Shown: positions 9,752 to 21,595 of the stretch, one piece after another
Layout: every line of letters begins with the position of its first letter
Numbering within the stretch: the stretch's first letter is position 1
Assembly: GCF_035621475.1 (NCBI RefSeq)
Contig: NZ_CP141799.1
Coordinates: forward strand, 5,072,501-5,136,500
DNA length: 64,000 nt
Direction of reading: 5' to 3'
Source: Pseudomonas paeninsulae
GTDB lineage: Bacteria > Pseudomonadota > Gammaproteobacteria > Pseudomonadales > Pseudomonadaceae
Program-made: the position numbers and the translations under genes
Notes under the pieces: generated by a model
What the model was told of the DNA's origin: nothing
What the model saw: the letters and a program-made list of their open reading frames with translations, nothing else
The model's database searches: none

Positions 9752-11761
9752 ATGTCCCGACTGAACCCCCGGCAGCAGGAAGCCGTGAACTACGTCGGCG
9801 GCCCTCTTTTGGTGCTCGCCGGTGCTGGTTCCGGCAAGACCAGCGTGATCACGCGCAAGATCGCCCACCTGGTGCAGAACTGCGGCATCCAGGCGCGGCA
9901 TATCGTCGCCATGACCTTCACCAACAAGGCCGCGCGGGAGATGAAGGAACGCGTCGGCAGCCTGCTCAAAGGCCCCGCGGCGCGCGGCCTGACGGTCTCG
10001 ACCTTCCACAACCTGGGGATGAACATCATCCGCAAGGAATACGCGGCGCTGGGTTACAAGCCGGGCTTCTCGATCTTCGACGAGGGCGATATCAAGGCGC
10101 TGCTCAGCGACATCATGCAGAAGGAATACTCCGGCGATGATGGCGCCGACGAGATCAAGAACTACATCGGCAGCTGGAAGAACGAACTGATCATGCCCGA
10201 CCAGGCCTTGGCCGAGGCGCGCAACCCCAAAGAGCAGACCGCTGCCATCGTCTACCTGCATTACCAGCGTACGCTCAAGGCCTATAACGCGGTGGACTTC
10301 GACGACCTGATCCTGATGCCGGTGAAGCTGTTCCAGGAGCACCCCGACATCCTGGAAAAGTGGCAGAACCGCATCCGCTACCTGCTGGTCGACGAATACC
10401 AGGACACCAACGCCAGCCAGTACCTGCTGGTGAAGCTGCTGGTGGGCATGCGCAATCAGCTCACCGTGGTCGGCGACGACGACCAGTCGATCTACGCCTG
10501 GCGTGGCGCACGGCCGGAAAACCTGATGCTGCTGAAAGAGGACTACCCGTCGCTGAAGGTGGTGATGCTGGAGCAGAACTACCGCTCCACCAGCCGCATC
10601 CTCAAGTGCGCCAACGTGCTGATCGCCAACAACCCCCACGCCTTCGAGAAACAGTTGTGGAGCGAGATGGGCATGGGCGACGAGATCAGGGTGATCCGCT
10701 GCAAGAACGAGGACGCCGAATGCGAGCGGGTGGCCCTGGAAATCCTCACCGAGCACCTGCGCACCGAGCGGCCCTACAGCGACTACGCCATCCTCTATCG
10801 CGGCAACTACCAGGCCAAGCTGATGGAGCTGAAGCTGCAGCACCATCAGATCCCCTACCGCCTGAGCGGTGGCACCAGCTTCTTCGCCCGTCAGGAGGTC
10901 AAGGACCTGATGAGCTACTTCCGCCTGCTGGTCAACCCGGACGACGACAACGCCTTCCTGCGGGTGATCAACGTGCCGCGCCGCGAGATCGGCTCCACCA
11001 CCCTGGAAAAGCTCGGCAACTACGCCACCGGGCGCAAGATCAGCATGTACGCCGCCGCCAGCGAAATGGGCCTGGGCGAAACCCTGGACGCACGCTTTAG
11101 CGAACGCCTGGCACGCTTCACCAAGTGGATGGACCGGGTGCGTCAGGAGTGCGCGCAGAACGACCCGATCGCGGCGATCCGCAGCATGGTGATGGACATC
11201 GACTACGAGAACTGGCTGCGCCAGAACGCGTCCAGCGACAAGGTCGCCGACGCGCGCATGGGCAACGTCTGGTTCCTCGTCGAGGCGCTGAAGAACACCC
11301 TGGAACGCGACGAAGACGGCGACATGACCATCGAGGACGCCATCGGCAAGCTGGTGTTGCGCGACATGCTGGAACGCCAGCAGGAGGACGAGGAAGGCGC
11401 CGAGGGCGTGCAGATGATGACCCTGCACGCCTCCAAGGGCCTGGAGTACCCCTCGGTGTACATCCTCGGCGTGGAGGAGGAAATCCTTCCGCACCGCTCC
11501 AGTATCGAGGCCGACACCGTCGAGGAAGAGCGCCGCCTGGCCTACGTCGGCATCACCCGCGCCAAACGCAACCTGACCATGACCTTCGCCGCCAAGCGCA
11601 AGCAATACGGCGAAATCATCGACTGCTCGCCAAGCCGTTTTCTCGATGAACTGCCACCCGAGGATCTGGCCTGGGAGGGCCTGGAAGACGCGCCCCCAGA
11701 GGTCAAGGCCGCCACCGGCAACTCGGCGCTGGCCAACATGCGCGCCATGCTGAAAAAATAA
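9752..11761 (+). CDS. rep: ATP-dependent DNA helicase Rep (UvrD/Rep superfamily I)
   Basis: A 669-residue 3'-to-5' superfamily 1A helicase. It has a P-loop GAGSGKT near residue 25, motif Ia MTFTNKAAREM, motif II VDEYQDTN near residue 213, motif III GDDDQSIYAWRGA, motif V MTLHASKGLEYP and motif VI LAYVGITRAK. The length and the lack of the long UvrD C-terminal tail favour Rep, which removes protein roadblocks ahead of replication forks. xpt follows 27 bp downstream and may be cotranscribed. Confidence 0.96.
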   Translation: MSRLNPRQQEAVNYVGGPLLVLAGAGSGKTSVITRKIAHLVQNCGIQARHIVAMTFTNKAAREMKERVGSLLKGPAARGLTVSTFHNLGMNIIRKEYAALGYKPGFSIFDEGDIKALLSDIMQKEYSGDDGADEIKNYIGSWKNELIMPDQALAEARNPKEQTAAIVYLHYQRTLKAYNAVDFDDLILMPVKLFQEHPDILEKWQNRIRYLLVDEYQDTNASQYLLVKLLVGMRNQLTVVGDDDQSIYAWRGARPENLMLLKEDYPSLKVVMLEQNYRSTSRILKCANVLIANNPHAFEKQLWSEMGMGDEIRVIRCKNEDAECERVALEILTEHLRTERPYSDYAILYRGNYQAKLMELKLQHHQIPYRLSGGTSFFARQEVKDLMSYFRLLVNPDDDNAFLRVINVPRREIGSTTLEKLGNYATGRKISMYAAASEMGLGETLDARFSERLARFTKWMDRVRQECAQNDPIAAIRSMVMDIDYENWLRQNASSDKVADARMGNVWFLVEALKNTLERDEDGDMTIEDAIGKLVLRDMLERQQEDEEGAEGVQMMTLHASKGLEYPSVYILGVEEEILPHRSSIEADTVEEERRLAYVGITRAKRNLTMTFAAKRKQYGEIIDCSPSRFLDELPPEDLAWEGLEDAPPEVKAATGNSALANMRAMLKK

Positions 11762-14468
<2,707 letters not shown>

Positions 14469-14554
14469 CTGGCGACTCCCGACTGCATCCGTGAGAGATT
14501 CAGTTTGGACCCTGCCACAGGCTTTGCATGGCAACAGTGCGGCGCCACAACGCA

Positions 14555-14578
14555 AAAAGCCGCCCGAAGGCGGCTTTT
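14555..14578 (-). terminator. Intrinsic terminator after cytochrome c5 gene
   Basis: Stem AAAAGCCGCC / GGCGGCTTTT around a CGAA tetraloop, followed on the minus strand by a T run. It lies 18 bp beyond the cytochrome c5 stop and upstream of the acetyl-CoA hydrolase-family start, so it separates the two minus-strand genes. The symmetric A/T flanks mean it could act in both directions. Confidence 0.85.
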
Positions 14579-14595
14579 ATCGCTGCACTGGATGC

Positions 14596-15012
14596 TTACA
14601 GGCCGGACATCGTCTCGATGGCGGCGCGCAGTTCGTCATCCGAGCAGTCGCTGCAGGTGCCTTTCGGCGGCATCGCGTTGAGGCCCGCGATCGCGTTCGC
14701 CAGCAAACCATCGACACCATTGCTCGCGCGAGCCTGCCAGGCTGCGGTGTCACCGGTCTTCGGTGCATCGAGTACGCCAGAGGTATGGCAAGCACCACAG
14801 TGCTTGGCAATCACCTCGTCGCCAGTGCGCGCAGCGCCACCAGCGGCGGCGGCCACGGTCTCGATGCCCTTGCATTCTTCGCCCATGATGCAGACTTCAC
14901 CGACCGGCTTCAGACGTTCGGCGATGGCCTCATCGGTCGTGGCCTGAGCAGTCACGGCCCACATTGCCAAGACGGCAGCCGGCGCTACCAGCATTTTCTT
15001 AATCAGATTCAC
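14596..15012 (-). CDS. cycB: Cytochrome c5 family protein
   Basis: A 138-residue secreted monoheme cytochrome. The signal peptide MNLIKKMLVAPAAVLAMWAV...AQA is followed by a spacer, then the heme motif CGACH near residue 72, the Met ligand region LNAMPPKG, and the extra cysteine pair GTCSDC that marks class c5. It is a periplasmic electron carrier. It is flanked upstream by pauR on the same strand and downstream by a strong terminator, so it is probably monocistronic. The symbol follows the P. aeruginosa gene in this position and is less certain than the family. Confidence 0.9.
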   Translation of the reverse strand: MNLIKKMLVAPAAVLAMWAVTAQATTDEAIAERLKPVGEVCIMGEECKGIETVAAAAGGAARTGDEVIAKHCGACHTSGVLDAPKTGDTAAWQARASNGVDGLLANAIAGLNAMPPKGTCSDCSDDELRAAIETMSGL

Positions 15013-15139
15013 GGTACACCCTCATCGTGGCTAGTCACGCCCGCGGCCACGGTTTCGCGAGCGGGCGACAGTATAACGGGAAGCCTGTCAGGCTGAAACA
15101 ACCCAGATTGTCGCAGGGTTATTGGCGGCACCCTACCGC

Positions 15140-15688
15140 TTAGAAATTCGCCGGCGTAGTGGCACTGATCAGCCGTGCCGGCTGCTCGAACGGATTGCGG
15201 AAACGGTGCGGCTTGGTGCTCTCGAAGTAGTAACTGTCGCCAGGCTCGAGAATGAACACCTGCTCACCGACGGTCAGTTCGAGGCGCCCTTCCACCAGCA
15301 GGCCGGTTTCCTCGCCTTCATGGGTGTACATATCGTCGCCGGTATCGGAACCAACCGGATAGGTTTCGTCGAGCAGGGTAATCGCCCGGTTCGGGTGGGT
15401 CTTGCCCACCAGCTTCATGCTGATCGCACCACTGTGGATATCCGTGAGCTCGGCTGCCCGGTACACCACCTGGGCCTGGTTGTCCTGCTCCCCGTCCTGG
15501 GAGAAGAACTCCACCAGCGACATGGGGATACCCGCCAACACCTTTTTCAGCGAACTGATCGAGGGGCTCACGCTGTTCTTCTCGATCATCGAAATGGTGC
15601 TGTTGGTGACGCCTGCCCGCTTAGCGAGTTCACGCTGGGAAAGGCCTTTGAGTTTGCGAATGGATTGCAGTCGAATACCGACGTCCAA
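15140..15688 (-). CDS. pauR: XRE/cupin regulator PauR (polyamine utilisation)
   Basis: A 182-residue regulator with an N-terminal helix-turn-helix (about residues 5-60; LSQRELAKRAGVTNSTISMIE) and a C-terminal cupin (about 105-180; HEGEETGLLVEG and PGDSYYFES). This is the PuuR/PauR plan. The start is a TTG at 15688 giving (M)DVGIRLQSIRKLKG, which matches family length and has GAGGGGGC upstream; longer forms add unrelated sequence. In P. aeruginosa the gene at this location, PauR, represses gamma-glutamyl-polyamine catabolism, which fits the oxidase, aldehyde dehydrogenase and aminotransferase genes in 19.8-27.5 kb. It follows dadX by 100 bp. Confidence 0.85.
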   Translation of the reverse strand: MDVGIRLQSIRKLKGLSQRELAKRAGVTNSTISMIEKNSVSPSISSLKKVLAGIPMSLVEFFSQDGEQDNQAQVVYRAAELTDIHSGAISMKLVGKTHPNRAITLLDETYPVGSDTGDDMYTHEGEETGLLVEGRLELTVGEQVFILEPGDSYYFESTKPHRFRNPFEQPARLISATTPANF

Positions 15689-15788
15689 TGCTGGAGCCCC
15701 CTCGGGAAGATACGGAAAAGTGTCCGTATCATGGCAACAGCGTTCAGTATTTACAACACCCTGATTGCAAATTCTGCCCAGTAGCGCC

Positions 15789-16862
15789 TCAGCCCTCGGA
15801 GTAGAGCAGTGGAACCCGGCGCAGGTTGCAGAAAAGCTGGTAGGGAATGGTGCCGGCACAAGCCGCCACGTCGCTGGCGAGGACATGCTTGCCCCACAAC
15901 TCGACCCGACTACCGAGGCCTGCGCCGGGCGAGTCGCTGAGATCGACGCAGAGCATGTCCATCGAGACCCGGCCGATCAGCCGGCTCGGCAGGCCATCGA
16001 CCAGCACCGGCGTACCGGTCGGCGCATGCCGCGGGTAGCCGTCGGCATAGCCCATGGCGACCACGCCAACGCGGGTCGGCCGCTCGGTGACGAAACGTGC
16101 ACCGTAGCCGACCGGTTCGTCGGCCGGCAGTTCGCGCACGCTGATGATCTTCGATTCCAGGGTCATAACCGGCTGCAACTGCGCGGCCACGGCCTGCGCC
16201 TGCTCGAACGGCGTGGCGCCGTAGAGCATGATGCCGGGACGCACCCAGTCGCTCGGTATCTGCGGCCAACCGAGCACGGCCGGCGAGTTGCGCAGACTGA
16301 TCTCGGCGACTATGCCCTGGCGCGCCTGCTCGAACACCGCCAGTTGCTCGGTGCTGCGCGGGCAATCCAGCTCGTCGGCACGGGCGAAGTGGCTCATCAG
16401 GACGATCTTCGCCACCTTGCCGCTGGCCAGCAGGCGGCGATAGGCCGCCTGGTAGTCGGCCGGATGCAGGCCGACGCGGTGCATGCCCGAGTCCATCTTC
16501 AGCCACACCGTCAGCGGCTTGCGCACGGACGAACGCTCGATGGCCTCCAGTTGCCACAGCGAATGCACCACGCACCAGAAGCCATGTTGCTCGATCAGCG
16601 CCAACTCGTCCGCTTCGAAGAAACCCTCCAGCAGCAGGATCGGCTCGCGAATGCCGGCTTCGCGCAGTTGCAGGGCTTCTTCGATGCAGGCCACAGCAAA
16701 GCCATCGGCCTGCTCCTGCAGAGCCTGCGCGCAACGCACCGCGCCATGCCCATAGGCATCGGCCTTGATCACCGCGAGCGCCTTGGCGCCCGACACGTCA
16801 CGGGCCAGTTGATAGTTGTGACGCAGGGCTTGCAGATCGATCAGGGCACGGGCTGGACGCAT
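15789..16862 (-). CDS. dadX: Catabolic alanine racemase DadX
   Basis: A 357-residue fold type III PLP enzyme interconverting L- and D-alanine. The PLP lysine is Lys33 in [11 protein letters not shown] and the second catalytic base is Tyr in VGYGARF near residue 253. Met at 16862 ([10 protein letters not shown]) gives the normal family length; the METMRPAR start adds three residues. Linkage to dadA identifies it as the catabolic DadX rather than Alr. A terminator-like hairpin separates it from the upstream ridA-like gene. Confidence 0.95.
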   Translation of the reverse strand: MRPARALIDLQALRHNYQLARDVSGAKALAVIKADAYGHGAVRCAQALQEQADGFAVACIEEALQLREAGIREPILLLEGFFEADELALIEQHGFWCVVHSLWQLEAIERSSVRKPLTVWLKMDSGMHRVGLHPADYQAAYRRLLASGKVAKIVLMSHFARADELDCPRSTEQLAVFEQARQGIVAEISLRNSPAVLGWPQIPSDWVRPGIMLYGATPFEQAQAVAAQLQPVMTLESKIISVRELPADEPVGYGARFVTERPTRVGVVAMGYADGYPRHAPTGTPVLVDGLPSRLIGRVSMDMLCVDLSDSPGAGLGSRVELWGKHVLASDVAACAGTIPYQLFCNLRRVPLLYSEG

Positions 16863-16963
16863 GGTTTCCACACTTCAAACGGTTGGCGGGATTGACTGGG
16901 TAACCCAGCCCATGAACGACTTCGTCATACGTTGCTGCGTGAGCGCACGCTAACGAACGAATT

Positions 16964-16989
16964 AAAAAAGCCCGGCGGGACAGCCGGGC
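16964..16989 (-). terminator. Intrinsic terminator between the ridA-like gene and dadX
   Basis: On the minus strand a GCCCGGC / GCCGGGC stem with a six-base loop is followed directly by TTTTTT. It lies 28 bp past the ridA-like stop and about 100 bp before the dadX start. It should reduce transcription from dadA-ridA into dadX, which would then need read-through or its own promoter. Confidence 0.82.
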
Positions 16990-17017
16990 AAAACCAACAA
17001 AACTGGCCTGCAGAGGC

Positions 17018-17368
17018 TCAGACGGCCGCCACCACCATCATTTCCACCAGCACCTCGGGGGTGTACATCGCCGCCTCGACGCAGATGCGGCCCGGCGCGG
17101 CGCCTGGCGCGACCCAGGCGTCATAGACCTGGTTGAGACCGGCGTAGTCGCGCGCCATGTCCTTGAGGTAGATGGTTACCGAGAGCAGGCGCGTCTTGTC
17201 GCTGCCGGCCTCGGCCAGCATCGCATCGATGTTGGCCAGGGTCTCGCGGGTCTGTTGCACAATGTCGCCGCGGTAATCATCCGCCAACTGCCCGGCCAGG
17301 TAGACCGTACCGTTGTGGATGTTGATTTCGCTGTAACGGGTTTCAGTGCGCAGGCGCTGGATTGGCAT
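17018..17368 (-). CDS. RidA family protein of the dad cluster
   Basis: A 116-residue Rid/YER057c/UK114 protein. RidA members hydrolyse reactive 2-aminoacrylate and imines to keto acids and ammonia. The conserved Arg of the active site lies in PGRICVEA near residue 94. It overlaps the end of dadA by 26 bp, so it is translated from the same message. Its likely role is clearing the imine made when DadA oxidises D-amino acids. A second RidA, of a different subfamily, lies at 45405-45785. Confidence 0.88.
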   Translation of the reverse strand: MPIQRLRTETRYSEINIHNGTVYLAGQLADDYRGDIVQQTRETLANIDAMLAEAGSDKTRLLSVTIYLKDMARDYAGLNQVYDAWVAPGAAPGRICVEAAMYTPEVLVEMMVVAAV

Positions 17369-18641
17369 GTTTCGAGCTCTCCGGGGAACGGCTGTAACGG
17401 AAGATATCCAGGCCTTCGGTGCTGATCTGCGGGCGCTTGCTGGCCATCAGGTCGGCGAGGAAACGACCGGAGCCGCAGGCCATGGTCCAGCCCAGTGTGC
17501 CGTGACCGGTATTCAGAAACAGATTGCTGAAACCGGTGGCGCCGACGATCGGTGTGCCATCCGGAGTCGCCGGGCGCAGGCCGGTCCAGAACTCCGCCTG
17601 CTTGAGATCGCCACCTTGCGGGTAGAGGTCGGAGGTGATCATTTCCAGGGTCGCGCGACGGCGCGGATTCAGGCTCAGGTCGAAGCCGGCGATCTCGGCC
17701 ATGCCGCCGACGCGGATACGATTGTCGAAGCGGGTGATGGCGACCTTGTAGGTCTCATCGAGGATGGTCGAGGTCGGCGCCATGTCGCCATTGATGATCG
17801 GCACGGTCAGCGAATAGCCCTTGAGCGGGTAGATCGGCGCGCGAATGCCCAGCGGCTTGAGCAGTTGCGGGCTGTAGCTGCCGAGGGCCAGCACGTAGCG
17901 ATCGGCGGTTTCCAGCTTGCCATCGATCCATACGCCATTGATCCGGTCGCCGGCAAAATCCAGGCGCTCGATGGTCTGGCCAAAGCGGAATTCGACGCCC
18001 AGTTGCTTGGCCATTTCGGCTAGCTTGGTGGTGAACATCTCACAATCGCCGGTCTGATCGTTGGGCAGGCGCAGGGCGCCGGCCAGCTTGTGCTTGACCC
18101 CGGCCAGGGCCGGTTCGACCCGGGCGATGCCTTCACGGTCGAGCAGCTCGAAGGGCACGCCGGACTGCTTGAGCACGGCGATGTCCTTGGCCGCGTTGTC
18201 CACCTGCGCCTGGGTGCGGAACAGCTGGGTGGTGCCCAGGCGGCGGCCTTCGTAACCGATGCCGGTCTCGGCGCGCAGTTCGTCGAGGCAGTCGCGACTG
18301 TACTCGGACAAGCGCACCATGCGCTCCTTGTTCACCGCGTAGCGGCTGGCGGTGCAGTTGCGCAGCATCTGCGCCATCCACAGGTATTGGTCGATATCGG
18401 CAGTGGCCTTGATCGCCAGCGGTGCGTGCTTCTGCAGCAGCCACTTGATGGCTTTCAGCGGCACGCCCGGCGCGGCCCAGGGCGAGGCGTAACCGGGGGA
18501 GACCTGGCCGGCGTTGGCGAAGCTGGTTTCCAGGGCAGGGCCGTCCTGACGGTCGACCACCACCACTTCGAAGCCTTGGCGAGCCAAGTAGTACGCACTA
18601 GCCACACCCACCACACCGCTACCCAGCACCAGAACCCGCAT
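17343..18641 (-). CDS. dadA: D-amino acid dehydrogenase small subunit DadA
   Basis: A 432-residue FAD enzyme that oxidises D-alanine and other D-amino acids and passes electrons to the respiratory chain. The dinucleotide-binding motif is LVLGSGVVG at the N-terminus, and [14 protein letters not shown] is a DadA hallmark. Of two close ATGs (18647 and 18641) the second is chosen, because GGAG lies at good spacing before it and the length equals known DadA. It is divergent from lrp, its probable activator, across a 155-bp A/T-rich gap. Confidence 0.96.
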   Translation of the reverse strand: MRVLVLGSGVVGVASAYYLARQGFEVVVVDRQDGPALETSFANAGQVSPGYASPWAAPGVPLKAIKWLLQKHAPLAIKATADIDQYLWMAQMLRNCTASRYAVNKERMVRLSEYSRDCLDELRAETGIGYEGRRLGTTQLFRTQAQVDNAAKDIAVLKQSGVPFELLDREGIARVEPALAGVKHKLAGALRLPNDQTGDCEMFTTKLAEMAKQLGVEFRFGQTIERLDFAGDRINGVWIDGKLETADRYVLALGSYSPQLLKPLGIRAPIYPLKGYSLTVPIINGDMAPTSTILDETYKVAITRFDNRIRVGGMAEIAGFDLSLNPRRRATLEMITSDLYPQGGDLKQAEFWTGLRPATPDGTPIVGATGFSNLFLNTGHGTLGWTMACGSGRFLADLMASKRPQISTEGLDIFRYSRSPESSKHANPAPAH

Positions 18642-18796
18642 CGTCATCTCCTCGCCGCGACTATGCGCTGGCGTTTTTTGTTTTGAGCATTGATGGGCGC
18701 AGTATATTGAGCACTAGCCAGTGCCTTTCACTATATATATAACTATATTTGGCGAGAATTCTTGGCAAAATCCACTTAAACGGAGGGGCATCCCCC
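18642..18796. promoter_or_regulatory. dadA-lrp divergent control region
   Basis: The gap contains the dyad GCACT-AGCC-AGTGC at 18711-18724, flanked by an A/T-rich tract at 18731-18750 (CTATATATATAACTATATTT). Lrp-type regulators favour degenerate dyads with A/T-rich centres, and alanine-responsive control of dadAX by Lrp is established in P. aeruginosa. That this region is the operator is inference. Confidence 0.5.
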
Positions 18797-19285
18797 ATGC
18801 GCACCCAGCATCAGAGCCGTCGCGAACTGGACAAGATCGACCGCAATATCCTGCGTTTCCTGCAGGAGGACGGGCGTATCTCTTTCACCGAGCTGGGTGA
18901 ACGAGTTGGCTTATCGACCACGCCCTGCACCGAGCGAGTCCGCCGCCTGGAGCGCGAAGGCATCATCATGGGCTACCACGCCCGCCTCAATCCACAGTAC
19001 CTCAAGGCCAGCCTGCTGGTGTTCGTCGAGATCAGCCTGGACTACAAGTCCGGCGATACCTTCGAGGAGTTCCGCCGCGCCGTGCTCAAGCTGCCGCATG
19101 TGCTGGAGTGCCACCTGGTCTCCGGCGACTTCGACTACCTGGTGAAAGCGCGGATCAACGAGATGGCCAGCTACCGCAAGCTGCTCGGCGACATCCTGCT
19201 CAAGCTGCCGCATGTGCGCGAGTCGAAGAGCTATATCGTCATGGAAGAGGTCAAGGAATCGCTGGCGTTACCGATTGCGGAATAG
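18797..19285 (+). CDS. lrp: Lrp/AsnC family regulator (DadR-type Lrp)
   Basis: A 162-residue Lrp-family protein. The N-terminal helix-turn-helix (about residues 12-60; ISFTELGERVGLSTTPCTERVRRLE) is followed by an AsnC ligand-binding beta-alpha sandwich (about 70-155; FDYLVKARINEMASYRKL). The start follows GGAGG at 12 nt. Divergence from dadA strongly suggests it senses alanine and activates dadA-ridA-dadX. It is typical in length and composition. Confidence 0.95.
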   Translation: MRTQHQSRRELDKIDRNILRFLQEDGRISFTELGERVGLSTTPCTERVRRLEREGIIMGYHARLNPQYLKASLLVFVEISLDYKSGDTFEEFRRAVLKLPHVLECHLVSGDFDYLVKARINEMASYRKLLGDILLKLPHVRESKSYIVMEEVKESLALPIAE

Positions 19286-19292
19286 CTCGCAA

Positions 19293-19314
19293 GGTGTACG
19301 GCGCACCCTACACC
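19293..19314. repeat. Short palindromic intergenic repeat
   Basis: GGTGTA...TACACC inverted ends enclose CGGCGCACCC. The sequence resembles the common Pseudomonas intergenic GTAGGGTGCGCC-type unit. It sits between convergent lrp and the YkgJ-like gene and overlaps the latter's stop. Confidence 0.45.
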
Positions 19315-19661
19315 AGCACCTGGCGGGTGCTGGCGATCAGCTGGTGCACCTGCTGTTCGACCTGCGCCTCGATCGGCGTATCCGGTCCTCGCCCATGCGG
19401 ACAGGGCAGGCTTTTGCTCGTGCCGAACAGGCGACAGATCAACGGGCGCTGGTCGTAGACCTCGCAGCCCTGCGGGCCGAGGTGCACGCAATCCAGCTCC
19501 GCCAGCGCGGCGTCATGCGCGGCGTCGCTTTTTACCGGCAGACGGGCCATTTCCTCGGACGAGGCGGTGACCGGCCCACAGCAGTCGTGACAGCCGGGCA
19601 CGCAGGCGAAACTGGGAATCTGCAAACGCAACTGGTCAATCTTGCGGCTGGTACAACTCAT
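19308..19661 (-). CDS. YkgJ family cysteine cluster protein
   Basis: A 117-residue protein with the YkgJ/UPF0153 cysteine pattern: CVPGCHDCCGP near residues 20-30, then C in ELDCVHL, C in PQGCEVY and C in RPLICRLFG. These probably bind zinc or an Fe-S cluster. No enzymatic role is established for the family. It is convergent with lrp and divergent from the PauB-type oxidase. Confidence 0.85.
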   Translation of the reverse strand: MSCTSRKIDQLRLQIPSFACVPGCHDCCGPVTASSEEMARLPVKSDAAHDAALAELDCVHLGPQGCEVYDQRPLICRLFGTSKSLPCPHGRGPDTPIEAQVEQQVHQLIASTRQVLV

Positions 19662-19765
19662 CGGTAGTGTCCTGGAGAAATCCCGCGCATCTTAACCCCG
19701 CCTGCGGCTAATCGCGGCAGATCACCCGGATTAACCGACGAAAACTGCTTTTTTGCACCGCCCCA

Positions 19766-19777
19766 CTTGGCGCCAAG
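19766..19777. promoter_or_regulatory. Perfect palindrome upstream of the PauB-type oxidase
   Basis: CTTGGCGCCAAG is a perfect 12-bp palindrome 58 bp before the oxidase start. A second, shorter inverted repeat, GTAAA-AA-TTTAC, follows at 19799-19810. Either could be an operator. PauR is the obvious candidate regulator by context, but I cannot match a known PauR site. Confidence 0.35.
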
Positions 19778-19835
19778 CAAAGTCCGCGCTTATCCTGCGT
19801 AAAAATTTACAAACACCACAATCAGGATTTCACAC

Positions 19836-21149
19836 ATGAACGCCCGCGTTCACCAACCGGTCCACAACACCCAGCACGCCGCCTCCTACTACGCCGCCAG
19901 CGTCAACCGGCAACTGGCCTACCCGCCGCTGCACGGGGAGCTCAGCGCCGACGTGTGCATCGTCGGCGGCGGTTTTTCCGGGCTGAACACCGCCATCGAA
20001 CTGGCGCAGAAAGGCTTCTCGGTGGTGCTGCTGGAGGCGCACAAGATCGGCTGGGGCGCCAGCGGGCGCAACGGCGGCCAGCTGATTCGCGGGGTTGGCC
20101 ATGACGTCGGGCAGTTCGAATCGGTAATCGGCGCAGAGGGTGTGCGCGAACTCAAGCTGATGGGCCTGGAGGCGGTGGAGATCGTCCGCCGCCGGGTCGC
20201 GCAGTTCAATATCGACTGCGACCTGACCTGGGGTTATTGCGACCTGGCGAACAAGCCCGCTCATCTCGACGGCTTCGCCGCCGAGATGGCGGAGCTGAAA
20301 AGCCTCGGCTATCGCCATGAACTGCGCCTGTTACAGTCGGATCAGATGCATGAGGTGGTCGGATCAAACCGCTACGTCGGCGGCATGATCGACATGGGTT
20401 CCGGCCATCTGCACCCGCTCAACCTGGCGCAGGGCGAAGCCGCCGCCGCGCAATCGCTGGGCGTGCAGCTTTTCGAAGATTCGGCGGTCACGCGCATCGA
20501 CTACGGCACACAGGTTAAGGTGCACACCGCCCAAGGCGTGGTGCGTGCGGCTCACCTGGTGCTCGGCTGCAACGCCTACCTGGGCGAGCTGAACCCGACC
20601 CTGGGGGGCAAGGTGCTCCCGGCCGGTAGCTACGTGATCGCCACCGAGCCGCTTTCCGAGGCCGAAGCCCACGCGATCATTCCGCAGAACATGGCGCTGT
20701 GTGACCAGCGTGTGGCCCTCGACTACTATCGCCTGTCCGCCGATCGACGCCTGCTGTTCGGGGGCGCCTGCCATTACTCCGGACGCGACCCGGCGGACAT
20801 CGCCGGCTACATGCGGCCGAAAATGCTGGCCGTCTTTCCCCACCTGCAGGACGTGCAGATCGACTATCAGTGGGGCGGGATGATCGGCATCGGCGCCAAC
20901 CGCCTGCCGCAGATCGGCCGGCTCAACAATCAGCCCAACGTCTACTATGCCCAGGCTTACTCCGGCCATGGGCTCAACGCCACCCACCTGGCCGGCAAAC
21001 TGCTGGCCGAGGCCATCGCCGGCCAAGCCAGCCACGGCTTCGACCTGTTCGCCCAGGTGCCGCACATGACCTTCCCCGGCGGCCAGCACCTGCGTTCGCC
21101 GTTGCTGGCTCTGGGCATGCTCTGGCACCGCCTCAAGGAACTGATCTGA
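19836..21149 (+). CDS. FAD-dependent gamma-glutamylpolyamine oxidoreductase (PauB/PuuB type)
   Basis: A 437-residue FAD oxidoreductase of the DAO family. The dinucleotide motif CIVGGGFSGLNTAIELA lies near residues 41-58, followed by WGASGRNGGQ, a PuuB/PauB hallmark, and a C-terminal GHGLNATHLAGK FAD contact. PauB enzymes oxidise gamma-glutamyl-polyamines to the aldehyde, which KauB then oxidises. By position it corresponds to PauB4 of P. aeruginosa, but paralogues are similar and the substrate is inferred. It has its own upstream region with palindromes. Confidence 0.86.
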   Translation: MNARVHQPVHNTQHAASYYAASVNRQLAYPPLHGELSADVCIVGGGFSGLNTAIELAQKGFSVVLLEAHKIGWGASGRNGGQLIRGVGHDVGQFESVIGAEGVRELKLMGLEAVEIVRRRVAQFNIDCDLTWGYCDLANKPAHLDGFAAEMAELKSLGYRHELRLLQSDQMHEVVGSNRYVGGMIDMGSGHLHPLNLAQGEAAAAQSLGVQLFEDSAVTRIDYGTQVKVHTAQGVVRAAHLVLGCNAYLGELNPTLGGKVLPAGSYVIATEPLSEAEAHAIIPQNMALCDQRVALDYYRLSADRRLLFGGACHYSGRDPADIAGYMRPKMLAVFPHLQDVQIDYQWGGMIGIGANRLPQIGRLNNQPNVYYAQAYSGHGLNATHLAGKLLAEAIAGQASHGFDLFAQVPHMTFPGGQHLRSPLLALGMLWHRLKELI

Positions 21150-21170
21150 GCTGAGCCGGCGGCCGGCCGT

Positions 21171-21416
21171 TCAGAGCGTCCAGAACGGTCGCAACGCCTC
21201 GTTAAGCGCCTGCTCGCGAGTAATGCCGATGTCCTTGAGTTGCGCGGCATTCAGCTCGAGCAACGCTCGGCGGGTGGTCAACCGCCGCCAGAATGCCTGC
21301 CAGCGCGTCCCGCCTTGCGCGCTGCCCCACTGGCGGCTGTCCGCCAGCTGCGGCCGGCCGTCACTCGACAATTCCTGCTGACGCAACGCCAGCCGTACAT
21401 CACTGAGCCCATTCAT
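21171..21416 (-). CDS. DUF1127 domain small protein
   Basis: An 81-residue protein. The C-terminal 45 residues form the DUF1127 motif (WRRLTTRRALLELNAAQLKDIGITREQA), an arginine-rich helix-turn-helix-like region seen in many small proteobacterial proteins linked to RNA and metabolism. The start is moved to the ATG at 21416, preceded by AGGAG at 7 nt. It is divergent from the MocR regulator, an arrangement common in Pseudomonas, so MocR probably controls it. The precise function is unknown. Confidence 0.82.
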   Translation of the reverse strand: MNGLSDVRLALRQQELSSDGRPQLADSRQWGSAQGGTRWQAFWRRLTTRRALLELNAAQLKDIGITREQALNEALRPFWTL

Positions 21417-21595
21417 CTCGTTCTCCTGCCCGAAAGCGCATTGGAGCTCATGATGAACGTCGGACAAAAAGCAGGACAGATGCAAAAATATCTTATTAAA
21501 TACATACAGATTACGGTTCAAAGCCTCTGAATCGTCGATTCATGCGGAATCTGTACTGTTTATTTAGTTAACGATAAAACACTAGGGCAACTGTC

